From Actinomycetota bacterium (lineage in GTDB: Bacteria > Actinomycetota > Actinomycetes > Nanopelagicales > Nanopelagicaceae), in contig CANBRH010000008.1 of the NCBI GenBank assembly GCA_947371865.1, positions 1 to 39,815 of the forward strand: 39,815 bases of DNA, read 5' to 3'. The notes beneath the pieces are model-generated. The model did no database searches and was not told the origin of the DNA. It saw nothing but the letters and a program-made list of their open reading frames with translations. The position numbers and the translations under genes are program-made. Shown here in pieces: positions 1 to 7,134 of this stretch. Position 1 is the first letter of the stretch. Every line of letters starts with the position of its first letter.

Positions 1-3000
1 CTAGTCCAACGCGCTGCCGAATTCGGCATGCACTCCCTAGCGCTGACCGATCGCGACGGTATGGCTGGGGCGATCCGCTTTGCCCAAAGTTGCGAAGCCC
101 ACGGCATCAATCCCATCTTGGGGGTCAATCTCAGTTTTCTCCATAAAAAATATCGAGTCACGCTCTTGGCGCAGTCCGGACATTTGGCATCGTTGTATCG
201 ATTGCTTTCGGGAATTAATTTGGGCGAAGAAAATATTCTCACCTTTCCGCTTCTGCAACGTTTCGCCGAACATGCCAGCAAGGTATTAGTTCTGCATGGG
301 CCAGATTCCCAATTGGCAAATGCGCTCGCACATCGGCGTACTGATGAAGCGCTCTCTATCTATAACTCGGCTCGCGAACTCTTTGCCGATCAAGCTCTAG
401 AAATTGTTTCCCATCAAGTTCGTGGCGATGGTCCACTCTCCACACCTTTAGCTGCGCGCATGCTGGGCTTTGCGCGCGATCATGGTCTACCTGCGCTTCT
501 CACTAACGCTGCGCGCATGCTCGATCGCAGCGACGGTCCTGTTGCCGATGTCTTAGATGCCACTCGCAACTTAGTTCCGCTGCATCATCGCCACACCGAA
601 CGGCGCAATAGCGAGGGATATTTTAAAGATAGCCCATCGATGCAGCGCATCGCCGATGAAGTTGCTCGCGCTGCGGGCGAACGCAATGGTCGCACTCTCT
701 TAGCAACGACCGAACAATGGGGTCAGCGCGCCGTTCTTTCGGTACGCCGCGATATTGGTATCGGTGAGATCCACTTACCCGAGCCTGCAATGGTGGGTGC
801 AAAAGATCGCCCCGAACTTATTCAACTCTTGCGCGATCGCTGTGAAAGTGGGCTGCAGCGCCGCTACACCGGCGCTCTCTCTGTTCAGGCTGCTGAACGT
901 CTAGAAGATGAACTCGCCACCGTTCGTACGCTGGGATACGAGTCTTACTTTCTAGCCGTTGCCGATGTCACCACTATGGCACGCGATTTAGATATCCGCG
1001 TCTCGGCTCGAGGCAGCGGCGCCGGCTCTCTCATTTGTTATCTCTTAGGTATTTCTGGCGTTGAGCCCATGGCGTATGGCTTATTAATGGAGCGCTTCTG
1101 TTCTACCTTGCGCCACGAACTTCCCGATATTGATATTGATGTCGAATCTGCTCGGCGACTAGAAATTTACGATGCGGTTTTTAACCGGTACGCCGACCCC
1201 GATTGGTCCAAACCTAATAATCAATCGCGGTGCGCCACGGTGGCCATGGTCGAGACCTATCGCGCGCGCCATGCCATTCGCGATGTCGGAGCAGCCCTGG
1301 GGATACCGCCTATCGAGATCGATGCCATTGCCAAAGCTTTGCCACATATTCGCGCGCGCAATATCTCTAAAGCGCTAGAGAATCTGCCCGAACTCCGCAG
1401 CCTCAATCTCACTACTCCGTTAATGAAGACCGCCATCGAACTTGCAGGACGGTTAGATGGTCTGCCACGCCATCTCTCTATGCATCCTTGTGCAGTTGCG
1501 CTCTCTGATATTGGGTTATTGGATCATGCACCGATTCTGCGCAACGCCAGTGGTTATCCCATGGTGGCCTTTGATAAAGATGATGTCGAAGCCATTGGTT
1601 TGCTCAAGCTCGATATCTTGGGTGTGCGCATGCAATCGGCGATTTCCTATGCACTCTCTGAGATTGCTCGCGTTGATGGTGACCAAGTAAATATCGATGA
1701 GATTCCGCTCGATGATAAGAAAACTTTCGATCTCATTAAATCGACGCGCACGTTAGGAATCTTTCAAGTCGAAAGTCCGGGCCAGCGCGAACTCGTTGGC
1801 AAACTTGCCCCCAACTCTTTCGGCGATCTTATTATTGATATCTCGCTCTTTCGTCCCGGCCCAGTCAAGAGCGACATGATCACGCCCTTTCTTAACTCCA
1901 GACAAGGTTTGCGCAAGCGATCATCGATCCACCTCGACCTCGAACCTGTCTTGGCCGAGACCGAAGGCGTTGTGGTTTTCCACGAACAAGTTATTCGCAT
2001 TATTGCGATTATGAGTGGCATTACTTTGGCCGAAGCCGATGAGAAAAGGCGCGACCTCGGCACCATCGATGGCCAGCAAGCGGTCTGCGATTGGTTCTAT
2101 CCCGCAGCCCTATCCCGCGGTTACGAATATTCAGTCGTCAATGAAGTCTGGGAAGTCCTGCGCGCCTTTGCCTCTTTTGGTTTTTGTAAAGCGCATGCCG
2201 CCGCTTTCGCCTTGCCGACCTATCAATCAGCATGGCTCAAAACCCATCACACCGCTGCCTTTATTGCCGGCGCTCTTACCCATGATCCCGGCATGTATCC
2301 ACGCAGGTTGATATTGGATGAAGCCAGGCAATGGGGGATTGCCCTTGCCCCAGTTGATATCAATATCTCCGATCGCAGTTATCGCGTCGAACGCACTGAT
2401 GCCATAACACGCGCGCCTTATCAAGCGCCCGATCTACCCAGCACCGGTGCAGCGCTTTCACTTCCCGATGCGCGTGGGTATGCCATTCGTATGGCACTGT
2501 CGGATCTCAATGGCATCAGCGATGAAGAGATCTCCACCATCCTTGCTGGCCGCCCGTACCAAGATCTCTCTGATTTTGTCCGTCGCTCGGGCGCCAGCAG
2601 ACCTGTTACCGAATCGCTGATTGTTGTCGGCGCCTTCGATACTGTGCATCACTTAGGAAATCCTGGCGCCGCTGGTGCTATTAATCGTCGCGACCTCTTG
2701 CTGCACTTGCAAGATCTCGATCGCCTAACCGGCAGCCGCAAGAATTTAGGAAATGGCCAGATGGCTTTAGGTTTGTTGCCACCCGCACTTTCAGCCAGCG
2801 GTCTACCAGATCTCACCGCCAGCGAACGCGTACGTCATGAAATAGATGTCATGGGTATGGATATCTCTAGCCACATGATGGAGTTCTATGGCGAATTCCT
2901 CAATGAGATTGGCGCTATCCGATCTTCTGAACTTATTCATCAACGAGCTGGAGCATCGGTGTTAGTTGCCGGGGTTAAAGTCGCGCTGCAAACCCCACCA

Positions 3001-3252
3001 GTTCGTTCCGGTCGGCGCGTTATGTTTTTAACGCTCGATGATGGTTATGGTTGCAATGATGCGACCTTCTTTGAAGATGTTCAAAATAGCTGCGCGGATT
3101 TGCTCTATCGATCTTGGCTCTTCTTGGTGCGTGGGGAAGTGCGTCGTACTGGGCCACGAGGTATCTCTTTGCGCGCAACTGGCGCGTGGGAACTAGCCAC
3201 CGAGCATGAAAAGTGGCGTAGCCTTCGAGTTTGTGAACCCCTCAGTGGCTGA
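1..3252 (+). CDS. dnaE2: DnaE2-type DNA polymerase III alpha subunit (5' partial)
   Basis: C-family DNA polymerase; the frame is open from base 1, so the first few dozen residues lie outside the window (about 1083 residues visible). It opens inside the PHP domain (TDRDGMAGAIRF, then PILGVNL). The polymerase acidic residues are present: PDIDID at about residues 375-380 and the third Asp in LLKLDILG near 538. A helix-hairpin-helix region and a C-terminal OB-like segment follow; no tau-binding tail is obvious. The sequence differs clearly from the full replicative DnaE at 28058-31564, and it overlaps dinB, so a damage-tolerance or accessory role is the likely job. The PHP motif reads TDRD where DnaE1 has TDHG, so the PHP metal site may be inactive. 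The DnaE2-versus-other-paralogue label is by resemblance; a C-family alpha subunit is certain. Confidence 0.85.
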   Translation, partial: LVQRAAEFGMHSLALTDRDGMAGAIRFAQSCEAHGINPILGVNLSFLHKKYRVTLLAQSGHLASLYRLLSGINLGEENILTFPLLQRFAEHASKVLVLHGPDSQLANALAHRRTDEALSIYNSARELFADQALEIVSHQVRGDGPLSTPLAARMLGFARDHGLPALLTNAARMLDRSDGPVADVLDATRNLVPLHHRHTERRNSEGYFKDSPSMQRIADEVARAAGERNGRTLLATTEQWGQRAVLSVRRDIGIGEIHLPEPAMVGAKDRPELIQLLRDRCESGLQRRYTGALSVQAAERLEDELATVRTLGYESYFLAVADVTTMARDLDIRVSARGSGAGSLICYLLGISGVEPMAYGLLMERFCSTLRHELPDIDIDVESARRLEIYDAVFNRYADPDWSKPNNQSRCATVAMVETYRARHAIRDVGAALGIPPIEIDAIAKALPHIRARNISKALENLPELRSLNLTTPLMKTAIELAGRLDGLPRHLSMHPCAVALSDIGLLDHAPILRNASGYPMVAFDKDDVEAIGLLKLDILGVRMQSAISYALSEIARVDGDQVNIDEIPLDDKKTFDLIKSTRTLGIFQVESPGQRELVGKLAPNSFGDLIIDISLFRPGPVKSDMITPFLNSRQGLRKRSSIHLDLEPVLAETEGVVVFHEQVIRIIAIMSGITLAEADEKRRDLGTIDGQQAVCDWFYPAALSRGYEYSVVNEVWEVLRAFASFGFCKAHAAAFALPTYQSAWLKTHHTAAFIAGALTHDPGMYPRRLILDEARQWGIALAPVDINISDRSYRVERTDAITRAPYQAPDLPSTGAALSLPDARGYAIRMALSDLNGISDEEISTILAGRPYQDLSDFVRRSGASRPVTESLIVVGAFDTVHHLGNPGAAGAINRRDLLLHLQDLDRLTGSRKNLGNGQMALGLLPPALSASGLPDLTASERVRHEIDVMGMDISSHMMEFYGEFLNEIGAIRSSELIHQRAGASVLVAGVKVALQTPPVRSGRRVMFLTLDDGYGCNDATFFEDVQNSCADLLYRSWLFLVRGEVRRTGPRGISLRATGAWELATEHEKWRSLRVCEPLSG

Positions 3253-4444
3253 GAAACCTGAACATGCCACGATCCTGCATGTCGATATGGATGCCTTCTA
3301 TGCATCGGTTGCCGAACGCGATGACCCATCCCTGCGAGGCAAGCCTGTCGTAGTCGGCGCTGGCGCGCGCGGTGTCGTGTTGTCGGCCAATTATCAAGCT
3401 AGAAAATTTGGAATACGCGCTGCCATGCCAGTATCCAAGGCTCGGCGCATGGCACCGCAAGCGACATTTGTTGTTCCTGATCATCACCGCTACAGCGAAG
3501 TCTCTGGTCACATCATGGAGATATTTCATTCCGTGACGCCACTGGTCGAACCCATCTCACTTGACGAAGCATTTCTCGATGTCACCGGTGCAAAACGATT
3601 GTTAGGCACTGGCCGCGAGATAGGTGTCATGATTCGTGCGCGAGTGGAAAAAGAAGAAGGCATCACTTGTTCGGTCGGAATCGCCAGCACTAAATTCATT
3701 GCCAAATTAGCCTCAGGGCATTGCAAGCCCAATGGCATGCTGGAAATTGCGCCGGATCGAGTATTGGAATTTCTTCATCCACTACCGGTCTCTGACGTCT
3801 GGGGAGTCGGTCCCAAAACTAACGAGGAACTTTTACGATTAGGTTTGCGAACGGTCGCCGACATCGCCCATACACCTCGGGCAACTTTGATTCGCGCTTT
3901 AGGTGAAGCAACTGGTGTATCGCTTTATGAATTAGCGTGGGGGCGCGACTATCGAGATGTGTCACCAGATGAGCCCGATAAAAGTATTAGCGCCGCTGAA
4001 ACATTTGCTACCGATATTGATGACCCCGAAATTATTTTGCGTGAATTTTTGCGATTAACCGAGAAGGCCACCTCCAGACTTCGAGCTCGAGAACTTCATG
4101 CAAAAACGATTTCAATAAAAGTCAGATTCGCAGATTTCCGCACAATAAATAGGTCTAAGACGCTTTCGCTGCCATTAGATGGCACGCAGGAGTGTTATGA
4201 CATTGTTAAGAAGTTATATGAGGCTCTCAAACTCGATCGAGCGAGATTGCGATTGGTGGGTGTCAGCCTGGAGGGGCTGGTCGGAGGCGAGAGCGCGCCA
4301 GAACAGATGATGCTGGGGGAGCGAGACAAGGGTTGGCGCCAAGCCGAGGCGGCTGTGGATGCCGCCAAAGCCAAATTTGGTCAGACCAGCGTCCGCCCGG
4401 CTCGATTGGTTCGCACATCACTGCCCGAATCTGAGGGCGAGTAA
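3206..4444 (+). CDS. dinB: DNA polymerase IV (Y-family, DinB)
   Basis: Translesion polymerase of the Y family, 412 residues from the ATG. Both catalytic motifs are intact: HVDMDAFYAS near the N-terminus and SLDEAFLDVT about 90 residues later. This separates it from ImuB-like proteins, which lose these acids. The HhH thumb (VWGVGPKTNEELLRLG) and a little-finger domain follow. Near residue 367, QMMLG resembles a degenerate beta-clamp-binding peptide. The ATG at 3206 overlaps dnaE2 by 47 bases. A GTG at 3245 (8-base overlap) would give an N-terminus closer to the usual DinB start; neither has a convincing SD. The overlap implies co-expression with dnaE2, giving a two-polymerase damage-tolerance pair with no imuA-like gene visible. 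Confidence 0.93.
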   Translation: MKSGVAFEFVNPSVAEKPEHATILHVDMDAFYASVAERDDPSLRGKPVVVGAGARGVVLSANYQARKFGIRAAMPVSKARRMAPQATFVVPDHHRYSEVSGHIMEIFHSVTPLVEPISLDEAFLDVTGAKRLLGTGREIGVMIRARVEKEEGITCSVGIASTKFIAKLASGHCKPNGMLEIAPDRVLEFLHPLPVSDVWGVGPKTNEELLRLGLRTVADIAHTPRATLIRALGEATGVSLYELAWGRDYRDVSPDEPDKSISAAETFATDIDDPEIILREFLRLTEKATSRLRARELHAKTISIKVRFADFRTINRSKTLSLPLDGTQECYDIVKKLYEALKLDRARLRLVGVSLEGLVGGESAPEQMMLGERDKGWRQAEAAVDAAKAKFGQTSVRPARLVRTSLPESEGE

Positions 4445-4452
4445 GGCAAAAG

Positions 4453-4489
4453 GCGGGTTAACCTGAGATTTAGCACGGAATTAACCCGC
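4453..4489. repeat. 9-bp perfect inverted repeat after dinB
   Basis: GCGGGTTAA (4453-4461) and TTAACCCGC (4481-4489) are perfect inverted repeats separated by 19 bases, just after the dinB stop. No T-run follows, so it is not a standard intrinsic terminator. It could stabilise the 3' end of the dinB mRNA or be a protein-binding dyad upstream of the DUF3040 gene. Confidence 0.5.
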
Positions 4490-4538
4490 AAATGAGCCAG
4501 TTGGGGGCGTTGGACTTTCGCTAGCCCCATGCCTGCCC

Positions 4539-4552
4539 TATTCTTTCAGGTA
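4539..4552 (+). promoter_or_regulatory. Putative leaderless promoter of the DUF3040 gene
   Basis: A -10-like TATTCT (4539-4544) lies 7 bases before the ATG at 4552, so transcription would begin at or next to the start codon. No SD is present at useful spacing. No good -35 is seen at 16-18 bases; TTGGAC at 4510-4515 is too far. The call rests on the -10 position and absent SD. Confidence 0.4.
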
Positions 4553-4917
4553 TGGCGTTATCTGATCACGAACGTCGCCTTCTGGCGGAGATGGAAGCTG
4601 CCCTCGAGGCCGATGATCCACGCCTAGTTTCAACGATGACCGGAAAAGTCCGCACCAAGCAGGGCGGCCGTGTTCTTCAAGGTGGGCTCTTGCTCTTGGC
4701 GGGAATGGCGATTTTGCTCGGCGGATTAATCGCTCAACTCATCCCCGTTTCACTTCTTGGTTTCCTTGTAGCCCTCACGGGCGTGGTATTCGTGATCTCC
4801 AATCTAGGCGGATCTCTTGGCGGCGCTCGCTCGAGCAATAAGAGCCCCAAGCCCAAGAAGGCGCCATGGACTGATCGCATGGAGCAACGTTGGGATCGCC
4901 GTAACTTCGAGAACTAA
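4552..4917 (+). CDS. DUF3040 family small membrane protein
   Basis: 121-residue protein that resembles the DUF3040 family: an N-terminal LSDHERRLLAEMEAAL helix, a DDPRLVSTMTG segment, then two hydrophobic helices (about residues 43-63 and 66-86) and a basic, Lys/Pro-rich tail ending WDRRNFEN. The family is widespread in actinobacteria and commonly sits just upstream of mraZ, as here. Its function is unknown; position suggests a link to envelope or division. A leaderless start is likely. It is separated from mraZ by a strong terminator, so it is not part of the mra operon transcript. Confidence 0.88.
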   Translation: MALSDHERRLLAEMEAALEADDPRLVSTMTGKVRTKQGGRVLQGGLLLLAGMAILLGGLIAQLIPVSLLGFLVALTGVVFVISNLGGSLGGARSSNKSPKPKKAPWTDRMEQRWDRRNFEN

Positions 4918-4935
4918 CCGCACTCTTCATTTCGC

Positions 4936-4960
4936 AACCACCCTTCGGGGTGGTTTTTTT
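4936..4960 (+). terminator. Rho-independent terminator after the DUF3040 gene
   Basis: Perfect 8-bp stem AACCACCC (4936-4943) / GGGTGGTT (4948-4955) with the stable TTCG tetraloop, followed by a run of T to 4960. It ends the DUF3040 transcript 19 bases after the stop codon and insulates the mraZ promoter region. Confidence 0.95.
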
Positions 4961-4997
4961 ATGCCCACAATCGCCCCATCAGAAACCTGCTCTCAAA

Positions 4998-5074
4998 GTG
5001 GGGGAAACGGGCGACCACGGGGAAATAAGTGGCTCTAGATGGTTGAAAGTGGGGAAAAATGGAGTAAAGTGGTG
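4998..5074 (+). promoter_or_regulatory. Array of MraZ-type binding boxes upstream of mraZ
   Basis: The best-formed part is three direct repeats with exact 10-base period: GTGGGG (5049), ATGGAG (5059), GTGGTG (5069). Further upstream, in near-phase, are ATGGTT (5039), GTGGCT (5029), CGGGGA (5018), CGGGCG (5008) and GTGGGG (4998). AAAGTGG occurs three times (4995, 5046, 5066) and TAAGTGG once (5026). MraZ is known to bind TGGG-type repeats spaced by 5 bases upstream of its own gene in several phyla. The last three boxes overlap the promoter core, which fits autorepression. The upstream boxes are weaker and are inferred. Confidence 0.75.
5043..5070 (+). promoter_or_regulatory. mra operon promoter (PmraZ)
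   Basis: -35 TTGAAA (5043-5048), 16-base spacer, -10 TAAAGT (5065-5070), predicting a start near 5077 and a short leader of about 30 bases. The spacer and -10 are built from the MraZ boxes, so bound MraZ should occlude RNA polymerase. The only other possible entry points seen before ftsZ are internal ones I could not identify. Confidence 0.7.
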
Positions 5075-5105
5075 AACTAAGCGTTACTTCGGGGGGAGGT
5101 GGAGC

Positions 5106-5537
5106 GTGTTCCTAGGTACTCATGAACCTAAATTGGATGAAAAGGGTAGAATCATCCTGCCAGCTCGCTTCCGTGACGAACTCGCCTCGGGGTTAGTTAT
5201 CACTAAAGGACAGGAACGTTGCCTCTACGTCTTTCCCGCTGGTGAGTTCACCGCCATCACCGAGCGGATGCGCCAGGCCCCCGTTACTGAAAAAGCAGCT
5301 CGCGACTACATGCGTGTCATGTTCGCTGGAGCTCACGATGAAATTCCCGATAAGCAAGGTCGAGTCACCATTCCCGGTGGGCTTCGCACTTATGCCGGAC
5401 TTGAAAAAGATTGCGTCGTTATTGGTGCCAACACCCGCCTAGAAATTTGGGATGCAACCTCCTGGAACACCTACCTCGCAGATCGCGAGAGCACATTCTC
5501 GGATGTTTCTTCGGAGGTGCTGCCCGGTCTGTTTTAA
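5106..5537 (+). CDS. mraZ: Transcriptional regulator MraZ
   Basis: 143-residue DNA-binding protein with two tandem SpoVT/AbrB-like swapped-hairpin domains. The signature appears twice: LDEKGRIILPARFRDEL near residues 10-26 and PDKQGRVTIPGGLR near 80-93. Length matches the family. Start is the GTG at 5106, supported by SD GGAGGT (5095-5100) with a 5-base spacer and by the canonical N-terminus MFLGTHEPKLDEKGR. First gene of the mra operon; known members regulate the dcw promoter, and the boxes directly upstream fit autoregulation. A 185-base gap with a large nested dyad separates it from rsmH. Confidence 0.97.
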   Translation: MFLGTHEPKLDEKGRIILPARFRDELASGLVITKGQERCLYVFPAGEFTAITERMRQAPVTEKAARDYMRVMFAGAHDEIPDKQGRVTIPGGLRTYAGLEKDCVVIGANTRLEIWDATSWNTYLADRESTFSDVSSEVLPGLF

Positions 5538-5538
5538 C

Positions 5539-5638
5539 TGATCTCTTCTGTGGCCACCGCCGACCTTTCACAACGGCGCCACTTCCCCGGCGCCGTTCTC
5601 CTAGATCCGTCGGCCGGCGGTGACCAGAGCAGAGATCA
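5539..5638 (+). promoter_or_regulatory. Nested dyad (about 100 nt) between mraZ and rsmH
   Basis: Three concentric stems begin 2 bases after the mraZ stop. Outer: TGATCTCT (5539-5546) / AGAGATCA (5631-5638). Middle: CACCGCCG (5555-5562) / CGGCGGTG (5615-5622), with an alternative register GCCGAC (5559-5564) / GTCGGC (5609-5614). Inner: AACGGCGCC (5572-5580) / GGCGCCGTT (5589-5597), loop 8. No T-run follows, so it does not look like a normal terminator. It would fold as one long hairpin in the mRNA between regulator and biosynthetic genes; an attenuation, processing or stability role is inferred. Confidence 0.65.
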
Positions 5639-5722
5639 CACCGCAACACAGTTTGACCAAAAAAATGAATGACTGCACGAAGAGGTATTAAGACCAGGCA
5701 CAGAGCGAAAGGGGAAGAACCA

Positions 5723-6664
5723 ATGCAGCACATACCTGTTGCGCTTGAACGTTGCATTGCACTCCTGGCGCCGGCAATTACTCGCTCTGAATCTCCTATA
5801 GTCATTGATGCAACCCTCGGACTTGGTGGACATTCAAAAGCCCTTCTGACTCAGTTCCCACAACTTCGCATCATAGGTTTTGATCGCGATCTTTCGGCCA
5901 TTGCAATTGCCCAGCAAAATCTGGAATCTGATATTGATCGAATAACAATCGTCCACGCTATTTACAATGAAATTGATTCGGTTCTGGAAGATCTAGGAAT
6001 AGCCAAAGTTGATGGTGTGCTATTCGATCTCGGTGTTTCTTCCATGCAACTCGATGTGGCTGAACGAGGGTTTGCTTATTCGCAAGAAGCCCCACTGGAT
6101 ATGCGTATGGATCAGAGCAAGGGCATAAGCGCTTTCGAAGTTCTTCACTCTTATCAGCGGAACGACTTGATTCGAATCTTGCGCGTTTATGGTGAAGAGA
6201 AATTTGCCAAAAATATCGCAGAGAATATTCTCAAGGCCCGTGCTACGAATTCACTTAATTCCACAAAGGATTTAGCCGAGTTAGTTAAAGACAGTATTCC
6301 CGCTCCAGCCAGGCGGACAGGTGGCAATCCGGCCAAGCGCACTTTCCAAGCGCTGCGCATTGAAGTTAATCAAGAACTTGAGGTTCTTGAAAGTGCTATT
6401 CCACAAGCTCTGAGCGCTCTCGCTGTGGGCGGGCGCATTGTCGTGATGGCTTATCAATCTTTAGAAGACAAAATCGTCAAGAGTTCATTTACCGCTGTTA
6501 CAACTTCAGGAACTCCGCGTGGACTTCCCGTTGATCTTCCCAACAGCGCCGCCAAATTTGGATTTGTCATCAGAGGTAGCGAGAGCGCAACGGATGCTGA
6601 AATCTTGGCGAATCCACGTGCTCAGTCGATGCGACTGCGCGCAATTGAAAGATTGGCCGCGTAA
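5723..6664 (+). CDS. rsmH: 16S rRNA (cytosine-1402-N4)-methyltransferase RsmH
   Basis: SAM-dependent methyltransferase (MraW) modifying C1402 in the 30S decoding centre. Visible motifs: HIPVALE at the N-terminus, SAM site DATLGLGGHSKALL, GFDRD, LFDLGVSSMQLD, PLDMRMD, and PAKRTFQALRIEVNQEL with SLEDKIVK in the C-terminal part. The reading frame is open to an ATG at 5669, but the ATG at 5723 is preferred: AAAGGGG (5708-5714) is an SD 8 bases upstream and MQHIPVALE is the family's usual N-terminus. This gives 313 residues. The stop shares its last A with the ftsL start codon. Confidence 0.96.
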   Translation: MQHIPVALERCIALLAPAITRSESPIVIDATLGLGGHSKALLTQFPQLRIIGFDRDLSAIAIAQQNLESDIDRITIVHAIYNEIDSVLEDLGIAKVDGVLFDLGVSSMQLDVAERGFAYSQEAPLDMRMDQSKGISAFEVLHSYQRNDLIRILRVYGEEKFAKNIAENILKARATNSLNSTKDLAELVKDSIPAPARRTGGNPAKRTFQALRIEVNQELEVLESAIPQALSALAVGGRIVVMAYQSLEDKIVKSSFTAVTTSGTPRGLPVDLPNSAAKFGFVIRGSESATDAEILANPRAQSMRLRAIERLAA

Positions 6665-7134
6665 TGGCCATTATTCAACTTTCGCCCGAAGACGAAATTG
6701 GGATCTCGCGCCCCCGTTCATCTAGCCGCTCCCCACGATTTAAAGTCATAAAGAATCTTGAGATCTTTAGCGGAGAACGTACTGATCGTCGAGGATTTAC
6801 CATCGTCATCATTTCAATCTTCCTAGTAGGTCTCCTTGGTTTATTAGTCATAAATACATTGCTCACTCAAGACGCGTTCGTATTGCAACGCCTCAAGCAC
6901 CAAACCAACATTATTAACGATCAGCGCGATGCCATTGTCCAACGAGTAGCCCAGCAATCCTCTCCAGACCGCTTAGCTGCTGCTGCCACGAAATTGGGAA
7001 TGGTTCCGGCGACTAACTCGCAGTTCTTGGATATTTCACAAATTCCTGACGAACCAACCAAAGTTACCAAGATTGCCATTGTCAACCCGATGTTGAAACA
7101 TAAATCCACTCTCAAGATAAAAGTTGGCCAGTGA
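6664..7134 (+). CDS. ftsL: Cell division protein FtsL-like (septum formation initiator)
   Basis: 156-residue bitopic membrane protein: basic cytoplasmic N-terminus (1-44), one transmembrane helix (about 45-66), then a periplasmic heptad-like segment (about 70-100) and LAAAATKLGMVPATN, a pattern typical of actinobacterial FtsL. In the divisome FtsL pairs with a DivIC/FtsB partner and activates FtsW-FtsI. Identity rests on architecture and position between rsmH and ftsI, since FtsL sequences diverge fast. The start ATG overlaps the rsmH stop by one base; the end overlaps the ftsI start. Confidence 0.85.
   Translation: MAIIQLSPEDEIGISRPRSSSRSPRFKVIKNLEIFSGERTDRRGFTIVIISIFLVGLLGLLVINTLLTQDAFVLQRLKHQTNIINDQRDAIVQRVAQQSSPDRLAAAATKLGMVPATNSQFLDISQIPDEPTKVTKIAIVNPMLKHKSTLKIKVGQ

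Noticed and set aside
5669..5722. Earlier in-frame ATG for rsmH
   Set aside because: No SD there, whereas the ATG at 5723 has AAAGGGG upstream and gives the standard RsmH N-terminus.
5419..5805. 128-residue minus-strand frame spanning the end of mraZ and the gap before rsmH
   Set aside because: Covers the nested dyad; composition is low in recognisable features and there is no SD. The gap is better explained by RNA structure plus the rsmH leader.
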